A DNA stretch of 64,000 bases. Source: Lepidostoma basale. Its lineage: Eukaryota; Arthropoda; Insecta; Trichoptera; Lepidostomatidae. Below, one piece after another: positions 19,535 through 29,984 of this stretch. The position numbers and the translations under genes were made by a program. How positions within the stretch are numbered: the stretch's first letter is position 1; the number at the start of each line of letters is the position of its first letter. The notes below the pieces were generated by a model, which was not told where the DNA came from, ran no database searches, and saw nothing but the letters and a program-made list of their open reading frames with translations. The stretch lies in the NCBI GenBank assembly GCA_022606425.2, contig JAHDVF020001259.1, positions 1 to 64,000 on the forward strand. Direction: 5' to 3'.

Positions 19535-20032
19535 AAAGCTAGAATGGCAGTGCACAAAGACGTTTTTCTACCGACCCTTATATGTGGAAGCGAAGCATTG
19601 AACTGGCAAAAGAAGGATGAAAGTAGAAGAAATGCAGTAGAAATGAGATCTCTTAGACGAATGTGTGGATACTCTGTGTATGATAGTGTCGAATGAAAAT
19701 ATAAGAAGTGAATGCGGTGCGAAGGATGGTGTTATGGAACAAAATAATGAAAGGATCATTAAGATGGTTTGGACATATGGAAAGAAGGAATGAAGAAAGA
19801 ATGGTAAAACAATTATATGTTAACGATGTAAATGAAACCAGAAATAGAGGAAGACCGAAGAAAACGTGGCACGATCAATCAAATCAAAGATTGAATGTCG
19901 GCCATGTGTGCATGACACGATGTATAAATGTTGAGGAAGCGAGATAAATATGTCAGGAAAGAAAAGTGGGGCAGTCCATTTGTTCTGTCTACCATTTCGG
20001 AGAAACGGCGTGATGGTTAGTTAGTTAGTTTA
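19535..20032 (+). mobile_element. RTE-A LINE, 3' end
   Basis: The plus strand reads AVHKDVFLPTLICGSEALNW, KDESRRNAVEMRSLRRMCG, GHMERRNEERM, RGRPKKTWHDQ and a shortened end (part of the NRRACM block is deleted), finishing GGCGTGATGG plus TTAG repeats. Confidence 0.88.
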
Positions 20033-20655
20033 AGTTTTCAATCATTGTTAAAAAAATAACAATTTACAAACAGGTAAAAATGGCAATATAAAGCGGTATT
20101 TTCAAATTGTGACATTAATTTCACCATAATAAAAATACATTTACCCCCATTCCGGCTACACGTACAATTTTTTTTTAATATACACGTTTTATGTTACACG
20201 CATCACATTTTAATTTAGTGGCCATGTACCGAGCGTGAGAAATTTACAAAGTAAAATACCCGACGTTTGACCTGACATGCTCGTATAAATTTCAAATTGG
20301 ATTTCTCCCATTTCTACACGTGGAGCACACGTGGCAGATTCATTATAATATTCGCCGTTTGAACCCACCACGTGGAATTTATACTCACACATGCCCAGCA
20401 CATCAATGGTGGTAGATGAAAATCAACAATATAAAACTTAAATATTTATATATGCTTTTCCATTTTTCACATAGCTATTCATATTTAATGCTAATTCATT
20501 TATTTATGGGGAAAAATATTAGATTAAATGCGGTCTGGCATCCCCTTGCGGTTGATATATATTAAATGTTCCGGGTGGATGGGGAACATGCCTAGTAAGT
20601 GCATGAGCGAGATTGACGATATTTTTCCAGCCTCGAGTGGGAGCCCTGTTGTAAT
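20033..20655. other. No gene recognised
   Basis: Unassigned. A 63-codon minus frame at 20210-20401 and a 60-codon plus frame at 20528-20710 have no recognisable motif. Bases 20510-20650 are somewhat GC-richer. Confidence 0.4.
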
Positions 20656-20668
20656 TCATTTATTAAAT

Positions 20669-20909
20669 CAAATGATTTTACTGAAATCTCTTGATGGAAG
20701 TTCATTTTAAATAATAATTAAATAAAACGATGTTTTTTAACTACTTTCACTTTTGTCTTTATTTAGACAGCGACCGGTTTCGCCAGGCTCGCTGGCATCA
20801 TTCTGTCGATGCCAGTCTGTCGTCGATGCCAGCGAGCCTGGCGAAACCGGTCGCTGTCTAAATAAAGACAAAAGTGGAAGTAGTTAAAAAACATCGTTTT
20901 ATTTAATTA
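20669..20909. mobile_element. P2 fold-back unit, 241 bp, with 13-bp TSD
   Basis: Same element as 15573-15809 but in the opposite orientation: its single-copy tail lies on the left (20670-20710). Arms carry the CGACCGGTTTCGCCAGGC motif and its complement. TCATTTATTAAAT flanks both ends (20656-20668 and 20910-20922). A small duplication near the centre repeats CTGTCGATGCCAG. The plus-strand core at about 20826-20856 reads GTCGATGCCAG-CGAG-CCTGGCGAAACCGGTC. Confidence 0.9.
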
Positions 20910-20944
20910 TCATTTATTAAATGTTACAATTTTAAGACGATTCT

Positions 20945-21003
20945 ATTTTATGAGTTTGTCGGGACAGCTGTTTCGCCAAACTTCATTGGCATCATCAAGC
21001 GTT
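20945..21003 (-). mobile_element. P1-related fold-back arm
   Basis: On the minus strand: TTGATGA, extra T, GCCAA-TGAAG-TTTGGC, GAAA, ACAGCTGT, C (20964-20998). Stem II is again self-complementary but different in sequence from other P1 copies (GCCAA/TTGGC against GTCAAC/GTTGAC). Confidence 0.55.
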
Positions 21004-21014
21004 ACAAACAACTG

Positions 21015-21258
21015 GCAGATAAAAAGGGTAGCTAAGCTTAAATGGTCATTTACGGGACACGTTGCCAGATTGGTAGACGATAGATGGACCAGAAGGGTGA
21101 TGGAGTGGAAATCCCGCGGAGTGGAGACCTCCCACGCGAAGGTCCGATGGCATTCGAAGAATTGCTAGCGATTGGATGCGAAAGGCACAAGACAAGAATA
21201 CGTGGAGAAGTATGGGGGAGGCTAATGTCCATCAACGGACGACAACGGATGTCTGTTA
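21015..21258 (+). mobile_element. Family B LINE, 3' end
   Basis: The plus strand reads KLKWSFTGHVARLVDDRWTR, RVMEWKSRGV and, after a frameshift, DWMRKAQDKNTW. These are the C-terminal blocks of a LINE with GHVAR..D.RW, related to the copies at 30, 35 and 62 kb. Confidence 0.75.
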
Positions 21259-21349
21259 GTTAGTAAGTACATCAAAATAATGCACATGTTATTTACTACC
21301 CACTTAAGAATATCGCTATTTGGAATATAACAATTAAAACATTTCATAA

Positions 21350-21581
21350 TTGGAACGAATTAATCAGTGAAGAATGATTGAAAAGACATACACAAATAGT
21401 GCGAAAGGAAAAAGGGTCTTGGCATGACCAAATTATTCAATTACTGAAAGGCGAATGTGCGTGTCACGATATTCGAATGTAGAAGAGGCGCGAAAGTTAT
21501 GTTAAAATAGAACTGTGTGGCGGTCAATCCTCTCTGCCTACCTCTCAGGAAAACGGTGTAATGATTAATTAGTTAGTTTTA
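21350..21581 (+). mobile_element. RTE-A LINE, 3' end, degraded
   Basis: Recognisable by TTGGCATGACCAAATTATTC, AATGTAGAAGAGGCGCGAAAG and CTCTGCCTACC with a GGTGTAATGATTA end and a short TTAG tail. It lacks RGRPRK through deletion. Confidence 0.75.
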
Positions 21582-21939
21582 AATTTTAATTGTATCTCAA
21601 TGGAGACGAAGACGTAAACTGGAAACTGAACATGGATGATCAAGGTGTTTACAGGACTTATGACCTGTCATTGGTTGGGTTAAGCGCACGCTTTATGTAA
21701 TTACAACATTCCCCATTCCACCTTTGTTATTTGTGATCATGCATGACAAATTTTTGGAAGATGTATATATACTTCAAAATCCATATTTATCTTCACGTGG
21801 CAGTTTCAGTCAGCCATCTATGTAGATTTGGTTGCGCACTAGTGAATTTTTTCAAGAATTAACCTAAACAACCGACCCACTAACGCCATCTATGGAGAAT
21901 GATTTTCGGCATTTAGCAAACTACCTTATTAACACAGTT
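21582..21939. mobile_element. R1 repeat, 358 bp, with 11-bp TSD
   Basis: Non-coding interspersed repeat. Landmarks: AATTGTATCTCAAT.GAGACGAAG, GACTTATGACCTGTCATTGG, TTGGGTTAAGCGCACGC and a GCCATCTATGGAGA segment. AGTTAGTTTTA flanks it (21571-21581 and 21940-21950), so the RTE-A tail served as target. Other copies: 23.1-24.1, 37.6, 44.5, 51.4 and 62.4 kb. Confidence 0.75.
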
Positions 21940-21950
21940 AGTTAGTTTTA

Positions 21951-22376
21951 GTTTATTATTGAAAATGTTGCGAGCAACGTAAACGAATAAACTGTAAAAA
22001 AAAAGTAAGCACCTAAGAAATATTATAAATGTAGGTACATATTTAGTTGCACGCACCGCCACTGCCTTGAGTGCTACACAGGCGGCGTGCGAAGGGCGTA
22101 AAACGCTAAAACTATAAAATGTCTGTCTTGGTTGCGAAATGAAAAAATAAACTCCATTACCGAATGCGTGTTTCTGTACACCGCTGTTCATAAATCCACA
22201 ATATCTAAAGCATATTAATTCTTTCATTTTTGAATAAAAATATCTATTCTTTAATAGAAAACTTATATCTTCGCATACATGATATTAAAAACGTTCTTAC
22301 TTGTTATAATATCCACGTAACAAAAATCTAGAATAAAACTTGTAAACAATGTTTTTACAACTTTGTTTACAGAACG
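21951..22376. other. No gene recognised
   Basis: AT-rich unassigned sequence. A 104-codon minus frame (21913-22227) spans two compositional blocks and has no recognisable motif. Confidence 0.4.
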
Positions 22377-22455
22377 CACATACTATGCTTAGCAAATGAA
22401 GAAGACATGAGAAGATTAACCATACTCCAGAATAAGGCAATAAGAATAATTTTGA
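22377..22455 (+). mobile_element. Jockey-like LINE fragment
   Basis: The plus strand reads EDMRRLTILQNKAIRIILK. LQNKAIR is typical of the region behind the RT in Jockey/CR1-type LINEs. Only about 25 codons remain. Confidence 0.5.
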
Positions 22456-22458
22456 AAA

Positions 22459-22755
22459 TATCCCCGAAGGGGTAGGCAGCAAGAATGGACTGCCACAATG
22501 TTCTTTCCTGACATATTTCTCTCGCTTCCTCAACATTCATACATCGTGTCATGCACGCGCGTCGATTTCTCTGACTCCTCACAGGCCGACATTCAATGTT
22601 TGATTTATTTGATCGTGCCACGTTTTCCTCAGTCTTCCTCTATTTCTGGTTCCATTTACATCATTTACATATAATTTTTTTACCATTCTTTCTTCATTCT
22701 TTCCATATGTCCAAACCATCTTAATGATCCTTCCATTATTTTGTTCATGACACCA
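22459..22755 (-). mobile_element. RTE-A LINE fragment lacking its tail
   Basis: Minus frames 22367-22621 and 22579-22761 read GPVRSQRNRRACMTRCM, ERTLWQSILAAYPFG and ERMVKKLYVNDVNGTRNRGR. The 3' tail is missing: the sequence begins at TCCCCGAAGGGGTAGGCAG directly after the Jockey-like piece. Confidence 0.82.
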
Positions 22756-23013
22756 AAACATTGTATGTTATTATGTTTACAAAATAATGAAAGGATCATT
22801 AAGATGGTTTGAACATATGGAAAGAATAAATGAAGAAAGAATGGTTAAAAAATTATATGTTAATGATGTAAATGGAACCAAAAATAGAGGTTCCATTTAC
22901 ATCATTGACGTATAATTTTTTTACCATTCTTTCTTCATTCATTCTTTCCATATGTCCAAACCATCTTAATAATCCTTTCATTATTTTGTAAACATAATAA
23001 CATACAATGTTTT
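22755..23013. repeat. 259-bp palindrome containing RTE-A
   Basis: Near-perfect inverted repeat centred at about 22884. Both arms hold the same RTE-A segment (KIMKGSLRW to NDVNGT.NRG codons) and also about 30 bp of flanking DNA (AACATTGTATGTTATTATG and its complement), so the inversion duplicated flank plus element. A transcript would fold into a ~120-bp hairpin. Confidence 0.85.
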
Positions 23014-23132
23014 ATTACTACTTCATAAAATTGTTTATGGGCACACCTCCCAAGAATTTTTAAGGAAGATAAAATGTCACCAACCTGGACATCAATATGA
23101 AACAAGAAAGAAAAATAAACTAAGGCTCTTCC

Positions 23133-24138
23133 TAATTGTATCTCAATAGAGACGAATATGTAAATTGTTTTTGGAAACATAATAAATTAATGCTTAAATC
23201 TAATCTTAATAGATGGTGCTAGTGTAGATTGTACTAAAATATGTGAAATGTTCCTCAACATAGTATTGTAGTATATATCTTCTTCTTCTTCAAGTGCCCT
23301 GTCGGGTGCCCCCAACATTGGCGATCACCTCGGCGAACCTGTCCCTGTCCTGCGCCGCTCGGAACAGCTCCTCAACACTTCGGATGCCGGTCCACTCCCT
23401 CACGTTTCACAGTCAGGACATTTGTCTCCTTCCGGGCCCTCGGCGTCCCTCAATTTTTCCCTCCCATATCAGTTGGAGAAGGTGGTACTTTTCCCCACGC
23501 AGTATACTCGTATGACCCAGATATGAGATCTTTCGAACCTTGATAGTTGATAATAATTCCCTGTCAACTCTAGCTCGCCTCAGGACTTCGGTATTGGTAA
23601 CCATATCTGTCCAGGGAATTCTGAGCATTCGGCGATGGAGCCACATTTCAAATGCTTCCAGTCTGTTCATTGAGTTAACTTTCAGGGTCCAAGTTTCACA
23701 CCCGTACAATAAAACATACCACACATAGCATTTGATCATTCTCTGGCGGAGTTTCAAGATTACGTTATCATTGCAGAAGAGTGATTTCATTTTATTAAAC
23801 GTAGCTCTTGCTGCCTCAATTCTGCATTTTATCTCTACATCTGGGTCAAGAGATTGCGTTAGTATGCTGCCGAGGTATTTAAATTTTATGAAGGTAGTAT
23901 ATATACATCTTTCAAAAATAATTGTCAGACATGGTGGTCGTAAGAAGGGCCGAATGGGGAATGTTCGCTTAACCCAACCAATGACACATCATAATTCCTG
24001 TAAACACCTCGACCACCATATTCTTTTTCCAAAAACAATTTACACCTTCGTCTCTATTGAGATACAATTAATCCTTAAATAATTAACCCGCAATGGGTAA
24101 AATCCAGTATTTGTCTACAAGTATTTGTATACATTCAA
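23133..24138 (-). mobile_element. R1 repeat split by family C
   Basis: R1 sequence at 23133-23278 and 23894-24138; the right part ends GTATTTGTATACATTCAAA, the terminal sequence shared with 38.0, 44.7 and 51.4 kb. The left part begins with an inverted piece of the other arm (AATTGTATCTCAATAGAGAC). Family C lies between the halves. Confidence 0.78.
23279..23893 (-). mobile_element. Family C LINE, nested in R1, 11-bp TSD
   Basis: Minus frame 23413-23790 (125 codons) reads MKSLFCNDNVILKLRQRM, YGCETWTLKV, RRMLRIPWTDMV and GKIEGRRGPGRR. The tail is TTCTTCTTC at its left end. GTAGTATATAT occurs at 23268-23278 and 23894-23904. Confidence 0.88.
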
Positions 24139-24532
24139 AACAAAATGATTTGATTTGATTCTTAGAAAGCGTGGAATCTCAAATTTGGGAAAAATATTAA
24201 TAACTCACTCATGAATCGAGACTGTTTGTCGTAATCCAGATGTCTTTAAACTTTCAATTATAGGGGCCATTCGAGTTATGTCAAACCTATTTTTCAAGAT
24301 AATGTTGGACCTTACGAGACCTCGATATTTACGAGCGAACGGTAGATCATTTCAATAATGTCCTCTCTCTTGGTATCCAAATTGATATTAGATATGTGAC
24401 CACCAATGGCGTCTGCGCGAGCGGGCTATCGGTGTTTTAAAATATTTAAATTTGGAATTATACCCACCAATAATAACAAAGGAACCATAGTAAAAATTCT
24501 AGTGAAATAAAAGGATTTTGATAAAACAAAAC
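24139..24532. other. No gene recognised
   Basis: Unassigned DNA. A TGATTTGATTTGATT run at 24148-24161 resembles a family E tail without an attached element. Confidence 0.4.
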
Positions 24533-24540
24533 ATTAACAT

Positions 24541-25073
24541 AACTAACTAACTGACCATCACGCCGTCTCCCCGGAGGGGTAGGCAGAAAGAACGGAACGC
24601 CACACTGTTCTGACATACTTATCTCGCTTCCTCTACATTCATACATCTTGTCATGCACGCACGTCGATTTCTCCGACTCCTCAAGTGACCGACTTTCAAT
24701 ATTTTATAGATTTGATCGTGCCACGTTTTCCTCGGCTTTCTTCTATTTCTAGCTCCGTTCACGCCGTTTACATAAACCTTTTTTACCATTCTGTCTTCAC
24801 TCATTCTTTCCATGTGTCCAAACCATCTTAATGAACCTTTCCTTATTTTGTTCATAACACTTTCATTCGCACCATATTCACTTCTGATACTTGCATTTGT
24901 CACTCTATCATGTACAGACCACACATTCGTCTTAGAGATCTCATTTCTACTGCTTTTATTCTACTTTCACCCTTCTTTTGCCAGTTCCATGCTTAACTTC
25001 CATACGTAAGGGTCGGCACAAGAACACCATTATGCACTGCTATCTTACCTTTTTTGGATAGGCTTTTGTTTGC
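24541..25073 (-). mobile_element. RTE-A LINE, 5'-truncated copy
   Basis: Minus frames 24458-24658 and 24619-24924 read VHDRVTNASIRSEYG, GHMERMSEDRM and NRRKPRKTWHDQI, with stops. It extends to the AKKSLSK region near 25073. A weak flanking match (ATTAACAT / ATTAGCAT, 24533-24540 and 25074-25081) may be a worn target duplication. Confidence 0.85.
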
Positions 25074-25144
25074 ATTAGCATGAGAATCGAATATTTTGAT
25101 ATATTGATAAGTTTAAAATTAACATGAGAATCCAAAAATTAGAT

Positions 25145-25660
25145 ATATTGATGAATCATTGTTAGAAAACAAAACGATAAAGCAGTTGTTATCTCCGGAT
25201 GCCTGAGGGACACTGTCTGGGACAATAATCACATGCTAGTAGAAAGCAAAGTTAGAATTTATAAAACATGCATCAGGCCCATAATGACTTACGGAATCGA
25301 AGCAAGAGCAGACACTGTCAGAACTAAACATCTCTTAAGAGCAACAGAAATGAGAACATTGCGACCTATAGTGGGGAGAACCCTTTGTGATAGTATACCC
25401 AATGAAGAAATTCGCAAATCTTACAAAATTGAAGACATAGTAAGATGTAGTAGGCATAGAAGATGATTCTGGAGGTACCACATTGAGAGAATAGATCCAG
25501 CGAGAATTCCTAAGATCGTGATGCATGAGACTCCAGAGACCACCAAAGAGATGGAGAGAAGGCTCGTCGTCTTCATCGCAATAACAAAGTTGATATCCTG
25601 CATAAACAGATTCCAAAATCTACAGTCAAAAGAAGAAAAAGTAAATAACTCATTGTTGTA
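25145..25660 (+). mobile_element. Family D LINE, 3' part
   Basis: Frame 25233-25466 reads VRIYKTCIRPIMTYGIEARAD, RATEMRTLRPIVGRTLCD and KSYKIEDIVRC. A frameshift follows, then a decayed DSRRRW-like end and a GAAGAAG tail near 25630. Confidence 0.82.
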
Positions 25661-25667
25661 AGATTTC

Positions 25668-25932
25668 TTCTTCTCCATTTTCTTCTTCTACTTTTAGACC
25701 TTTGGTCTGTTTCTGTAGTCAGGTTGGCCTCTCTTGGTTATTTGACTCCCAGCTATCCTTTTATCTCTTTGGCGGTCTTCCGGGGAGAAGGTATCAAGCG
25801 GGAATCTGATGCATTATAACGTGTAGGATTCTGAAGGGATTCATATTCCATTGTCTTCTGCTTTGTCTGCCCCATTTTACAATATCTTCCACCTTGCAGA
25901 TTTCGCGGATAGTCGTGTTCCTCAGAATTCCA
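25668..25932 (-). mobile_element. Family D LINE, inverted fragment
   Basis: The minus strand reads LRNTTIREICKVEDIVKWG and LPGRPPKR.KDSW, then TTCTTCTTC-type tail sequence at its left end. It faces the D copy at 25145-25660 tail to tail. Confidence 0.75.
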
Positions 25933-26990
25933 ACTCAAATCAAATCAAATCAAATCAGTTTATTAACTCAAAAGACATTACAAACAGTAAAACGTTTGAG
26001 GCATCTATTAAGTACAGGTAAAATATTATAAAAATACAACAAAGTACCAGGAACGCATTAAAGATGGTTCGACATTAGGAAGACTAGATACTTTCTAACG
26101 TCAAGAGTATTTGCCCCTGAACATATCTTCACTAATATAAAAGACGTCGATCTCCGAGGAAACCGCGTTCAGCAGACTAATTGCTCTTCCCACTGGTGTC
26201 ATCAGAGGCAGATTGGTTCTGGTGGCCGGTTGGTAAAACAATCTGTGCTGTCCATGTTGGAGAAATCTATTAGGGACAAAAATACCAACAACCTCTAGCA
26301 CGGCCGAGTTCTCGAAATATCCCCTGATTAATTTAAAGAAATGGGTTATGAGATGCCCATCTCTTCGAAGCTGTAAAGAATTGGTTCCGAGCATTTCTAA
26401 AAGAAATGCCGTGGGATAGAGCCCCGTATAACTACCATACTCCCTCATGTAGAGATACCTCAGAATTTTTTTCTGAACTCTCTCCAGCATAACGGAATAT
26501 CTCGCCTCGTGAGGACTCCATATCACAGAACCACTATCGAGTCTGCTCCGAACCAACGCGTTGTATAGGACTCTGAGCATATTGGGATTTCTGAAAACTC
26601 TTCCGGTCCGAATGATGAAGCCCAACATCCTCAGTGCAATGTCACAAATCCTCTCAATATGTGCACGAAAAGTCAGCCTACTCTCTTAAATGATGCCGAG
26701 ATCCTTCATCGTAGATTCGTGTGTTAGTTGCTGGTTGTTCATTGTGTATCTATGATACACATTTCTCAATGCTCTAGTAAACGATAGCTTAGCGCACTTA
26801 GAAACATTGAAGTGCATTTTATTACTGTGAATCCAGTTAACAATATTATCAATGTCCGACTGGAGGCGAAGACAGTCGTCAGGATTGTTAATTTCTAGGA
26901 ATAATTTCAGATCATCGAACTCGAAGAGATACCCGCTGTTGTCCTCAGCGTCTGCATCTCTGTCACCCGCATACTTGTTTTCAAAAACTT
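25933..26990 (-). pseudogene. Family E LINE, 5'-truncated RT copy
   Basis: In sense: a decayed RT palm (FDDLKLF at the catalytic YADD position, about 26906-26930), then NWIHSNKMHFNVSKC, and the 176-codon frame 26101-26628 with LRVLYNALVRSRLDSGSVIW, RLFYQPATRTNLPLMTPVGRA and EIDVF. The 3' UTR ends in TGATTTGATTTGATTTGA (25933-25955). The C-terminus is of the Jockey/CR1 type, but I cannot assign a clade. Confidence 0.82.
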
Positions 26991-27039
26991 GTTTGCTAAA
27001 CTACCAACTTATTTTCTAAAATGACGACGTTTTCTCATA

Positions 27040-27130
27040 CGTGTAGGTAGGGTCGACGTGCATGCATGACACGATGTTTGCATGTTAAGGAAACCAAGGG
27101 AATTATATCAGGAAAGAACAGTCCAATAAC
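27040..27130 (+). mobile_element. RTE-A fragment
   Basis: About 90 bp: GGTCGACGTGCATGCATGAC, CACGATGTTTGCATG and ATATCAGGAAAGAACAG from the RRACMTRCMNVEEAREICQE region. No tail. Confidence 0.6.
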
Positions 27131-27287
27131 CGTGCAAAGTTGCAAAGTGATTGAATAATATAGTGTAGCCAGAATGTCATTCCAAAAACGCCACAAGTGC
27201 CACAAGATACATTTTGAAATAAACATTTTTTTTCTGATTTTCTTAATGATTATTTTTTTTATACCACACACAACAATACGAGCACCT

Positions 27288-27545
27288 TTGTATTTGTTTT
27301 ATGTTTGAATCTCTTGATATTCAAATCACACCTTCGTATTTGTTATGTTTAAACAACTAAGAAACTTTGTATTTGTCTACTTATGTTAAAACCACTGAAC
27401 ACCCTTGTTTTGTTTTATGTTCAAACCACTTACAGACAACTTGTTTATTTGTTTTATGTTTGAACAATAAACTTACAGTATGTTTATTTGATTTTTTGTT
27501 AAAACCACTTAGAATCTTTATATTTATTTAATGTTTAAACTACAA
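27288..27545. repeat. Degenerate ~36-45 bp tandem repeat
   Basis: About seven diverged units of the form TTTGTATTTGTTTTATGTTTGAACCACTTA with intervening ACAAC/GAAC linkers. The units are too diverged for a recent expansion. Confidence 0.6.
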
Positions 27546-28044
27546 AAAATTGTTTTAAAAAAAAATTGTGTGCAGCTGCTCTATGATTTACACCATGATA
27601 TACGAGTATGTAATATATTCGCAATAAAAGCCGCTACTGAACTTGATCGAATATAAAAATAGGTACCGCAAGGCGGGATATTGAAAAATGAATAAACCGA
27701 GGCCGCAAAAAAACCTTGGTGTGATTGAGAAACGAAAGAGCAAACCCTTATAATGACTAGCTAATAGGGTTTCCGTGGCACGATTTGAAATTCTAATGCG
27801 GAGAGATTCCAAACAGATGATAAGCTAGATTCGATAACAGATGTCAGCGACGAATCGGAATAGCGAAGGAAGCGAAAAACAAAAGGTTGAAGGATACGAA
27901 GAAATAGATAGTAAAGCGAAAGCGAACACTAAGTCTTGTTTGTATAAACGACACTGAACCATCTTTTACATAATTATGATTATGAAATATATTCTTATTT
28001 CAAAAAAATAGATACTAGACGGAATCAATTCGTAAACGTTTTTC
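27546..28044. other. No gene recognised
   Basis: Unassigned. A 74-codon minus frame at 27588-27812 has no recognisable motif. Confidence 0.4.
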
Positions 28045-28322
28045 TTACCTAAATAGACAATTTGTGCACCATCTAAAAATAACATTTTGTGTTAAATTAT
28101 TTTAATTTTGTTATTTTATTTTATATCATTGTATTTTATATTACTTGTTTCAGATTTATTTTGTTGGACGATTGAAGTATGCGTGGGAAATGCCTATTGG
28201 TGGCGATCAGGTTCGCAACCCATCACACCGCGTCTACCGCGGGGCGAAAAGAGAAGGATGGAGTGCCGCATCGGTTAAAGTGTGACAGTCCATTCTTTCT
28301 GCCTACCCTTTCGGCGAGAGAA
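28045..28322 (+). mobile_element. Mini-RTE, 5'- and tail-truncated
   Basis: Holds the last part of the mini-RTE leader (GTGCACCATCTAAAAA onward), the first RTE-A codons (GGTGGCGATCAGGTTCGCAA) and the shared join to the RTE-A end (GAGTGCCGCATCGGTTAAAG, then TGTGACAGTCC). It breaks off inside CTACCCTTTCGGCGAGAG, before the TTAG tail. Confidence 0.82.
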
Positions 28323-28529
28323 ATATATATTATATATTCGGAGAAGTATGAATTTAGAGAAACCAAAAAAAAAATCTCTGCCTACCGGTCATAAAAATGG
28401 CTTAAGAGTTAACTAGTAGTTGCGGAAACAAATAATTAACCGACTGACTCTGTCCACTGATATATTAGACACTAAATTACTGAAACTAAACCTACTAAAT
28501 CCTAGGTGCAAATTGAGGTTGCGATTCAG

Positions 28530-28730
28530 TTTTGTGAGCCACGGCCTTGGGGGGCGGAGGTGGAATGCAGCGTCACGTCGGGCTTTCAGGCTGTAGCCGT
28601 CTCCCGGTTAACCGCCGCCGTGGCGGCCGGAAGCGCCGTGACGCCGGAACTAAAGCTACCGGAAGAGAGTCCCAATTAATTCGAGGGTTTCCGGACCGCG
28701 GGGCAAAGGATTCGCCCAAAATAATATTAT
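28530..28730. other. CpG-rich island, function unknown
   Basis: The sharpest GC and CpG peak in the window (GGGGGGCGGAGG, GTTAACCGCCGCCGTGGCGG, CGCCGTGACGCCGG). The plus frame 28547-28735 (62 codons, Arg/Gly-rich) is probably composition-driven. It matches no repeat in the window. Possible roles: host promoter or first exon, insulator, or an unlisted element. Confidence 0.45.
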
Positions 28731-29014
28731 TCTGATATTGCAACATCGATGGTACATATCGAAAATTGGTTTTGATCGTATTCCTTACAAAGCGATTTTA
28801 AAATTTTGTTTGTTGGGTTTATATGTAAATTTCATAATATTTCATGACTATCCCTTATAAAGTGATAAAATTTTACAGATATAATATATTTATAACTTAG
28901 ATAAACGATAAAAATACATATGTTTTTTTATGTAAAACACTCACTGCGGTGTTAGACATTTTAAATTTATAAATATTAAAATGTAAAAAGAACGCTATGT
29001 ATTTTAAGCACGGA
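28731..29014. other. No gene recognised
   Basis: AT-rich, no recognisable content. Confidence 0.4.
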
Positions 29015-29165
29015 ATGGTAATAATAATTTTAGTCAACGGATTTTTCTTGTACTTAAGCTTCTTCAGGGCAATGCAAGACTGATATTGTTTTGACATTGT
29101 CCTGATAAATCTTAGATACAAGCGAAAATAGTTGGTTTTAATTATTATCCCTAGAATTAAATACA
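29015..29165. mobile_element. P5 fold-back pair, decayed
   Basis: Inverted arms: the left has TTTTAGTCAACGGATTTTTCTT and CTTCTTCAGGGCAATG; the right has CATTGTCCTGATAAATC, ACAAGCGAAAATAGTTGG. The right arm preserves CTGATAA, extra A, a weak stem, then GCGAAAATAGTT, the decayed form of the P5 motif at 42859-42890. Confidence 0.55.
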
Positions 29166-29211
29166 AAATATTTCTTTTTATTTTCATGTTTATAAATTTA
29201 TACAATTTGAA

Positions 29212-29589
29212 ATAACTAACTAACTAACCATCACGCCGTCTCTTTGAAGGGGTAGGCAAAAAGAATGGACTACCACCCTTTTAGTTCTTGACATATTTCT
29301 CTCACTTCCTCAACATTCATACATCGCGTCATGCACGTGCGTCGATTTCTTTGGCTCCTCACGTGGCCGACATTCAATATTTTATTTATTTGATCATGCT
29401 ACGTCTTCCTTGGTCTTCCTCTATTTCTAGTTCCATTTAGATCGTCAACATATATATTTTTTACCATTCTTTCTTCATTCATTTTTTACGTGTGTCCGAG
29501 AGGTATGTCAGGACAGAGCATTGTGGCGATCCATCCTCTCTGCCTACCCCTTCGATGAAATGGCGTGATGGTTAGTTAGTTAGTTAGTT
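29212..29589. mobile_element. RTE-A head-to-head pair
   Basis: A minus-strand RTE-A 3' fragment (29212-29497) is fused at its truncated end to a plus-strand RTE-A 3' end (29498-29589, GAGAGGTATGTCAGGACAGAG to the TTAG tail). Both tails face outward. Confidence 0.75.
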
Positions 29590-29984
29590 TATGTTAATAT
29601 TGAAAAATATCTTGTGATAGTTTATTTTATAAAATAAGTTTTAATAGATCTTATTTACCACCTTCCTTCACGATTCAAACTTTGCTGGATAAACACGGTT
29701 TACATTACACAAAAGCTGAGTTGTTAGTTTTCTTTAATAAGAATTTTAATAAAAGCTCACGGTATTTTTTCTCCCTCGCTAGTTCACTTGTTTAAGTAGC
29801 CGAGGGTGGGAAAAAAAGAATAGTACAATTAGTGCTGAACCCAGTGTTAAAAGCGCGGGACTGAGAGCTTTGCACTGTAAAAGCTCGAGCTAAAGTATTT
29901 AATAACATTTATGAAAGGAAAATACTTTAAAATATATAAGATGAATTAAGATTACTTTGTAATATTAAACAGGTACATATTTTT
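29590..29984. other. No gene recognised
   Basis: Unassigned AT-rich DNA. Confidence 0.4.
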
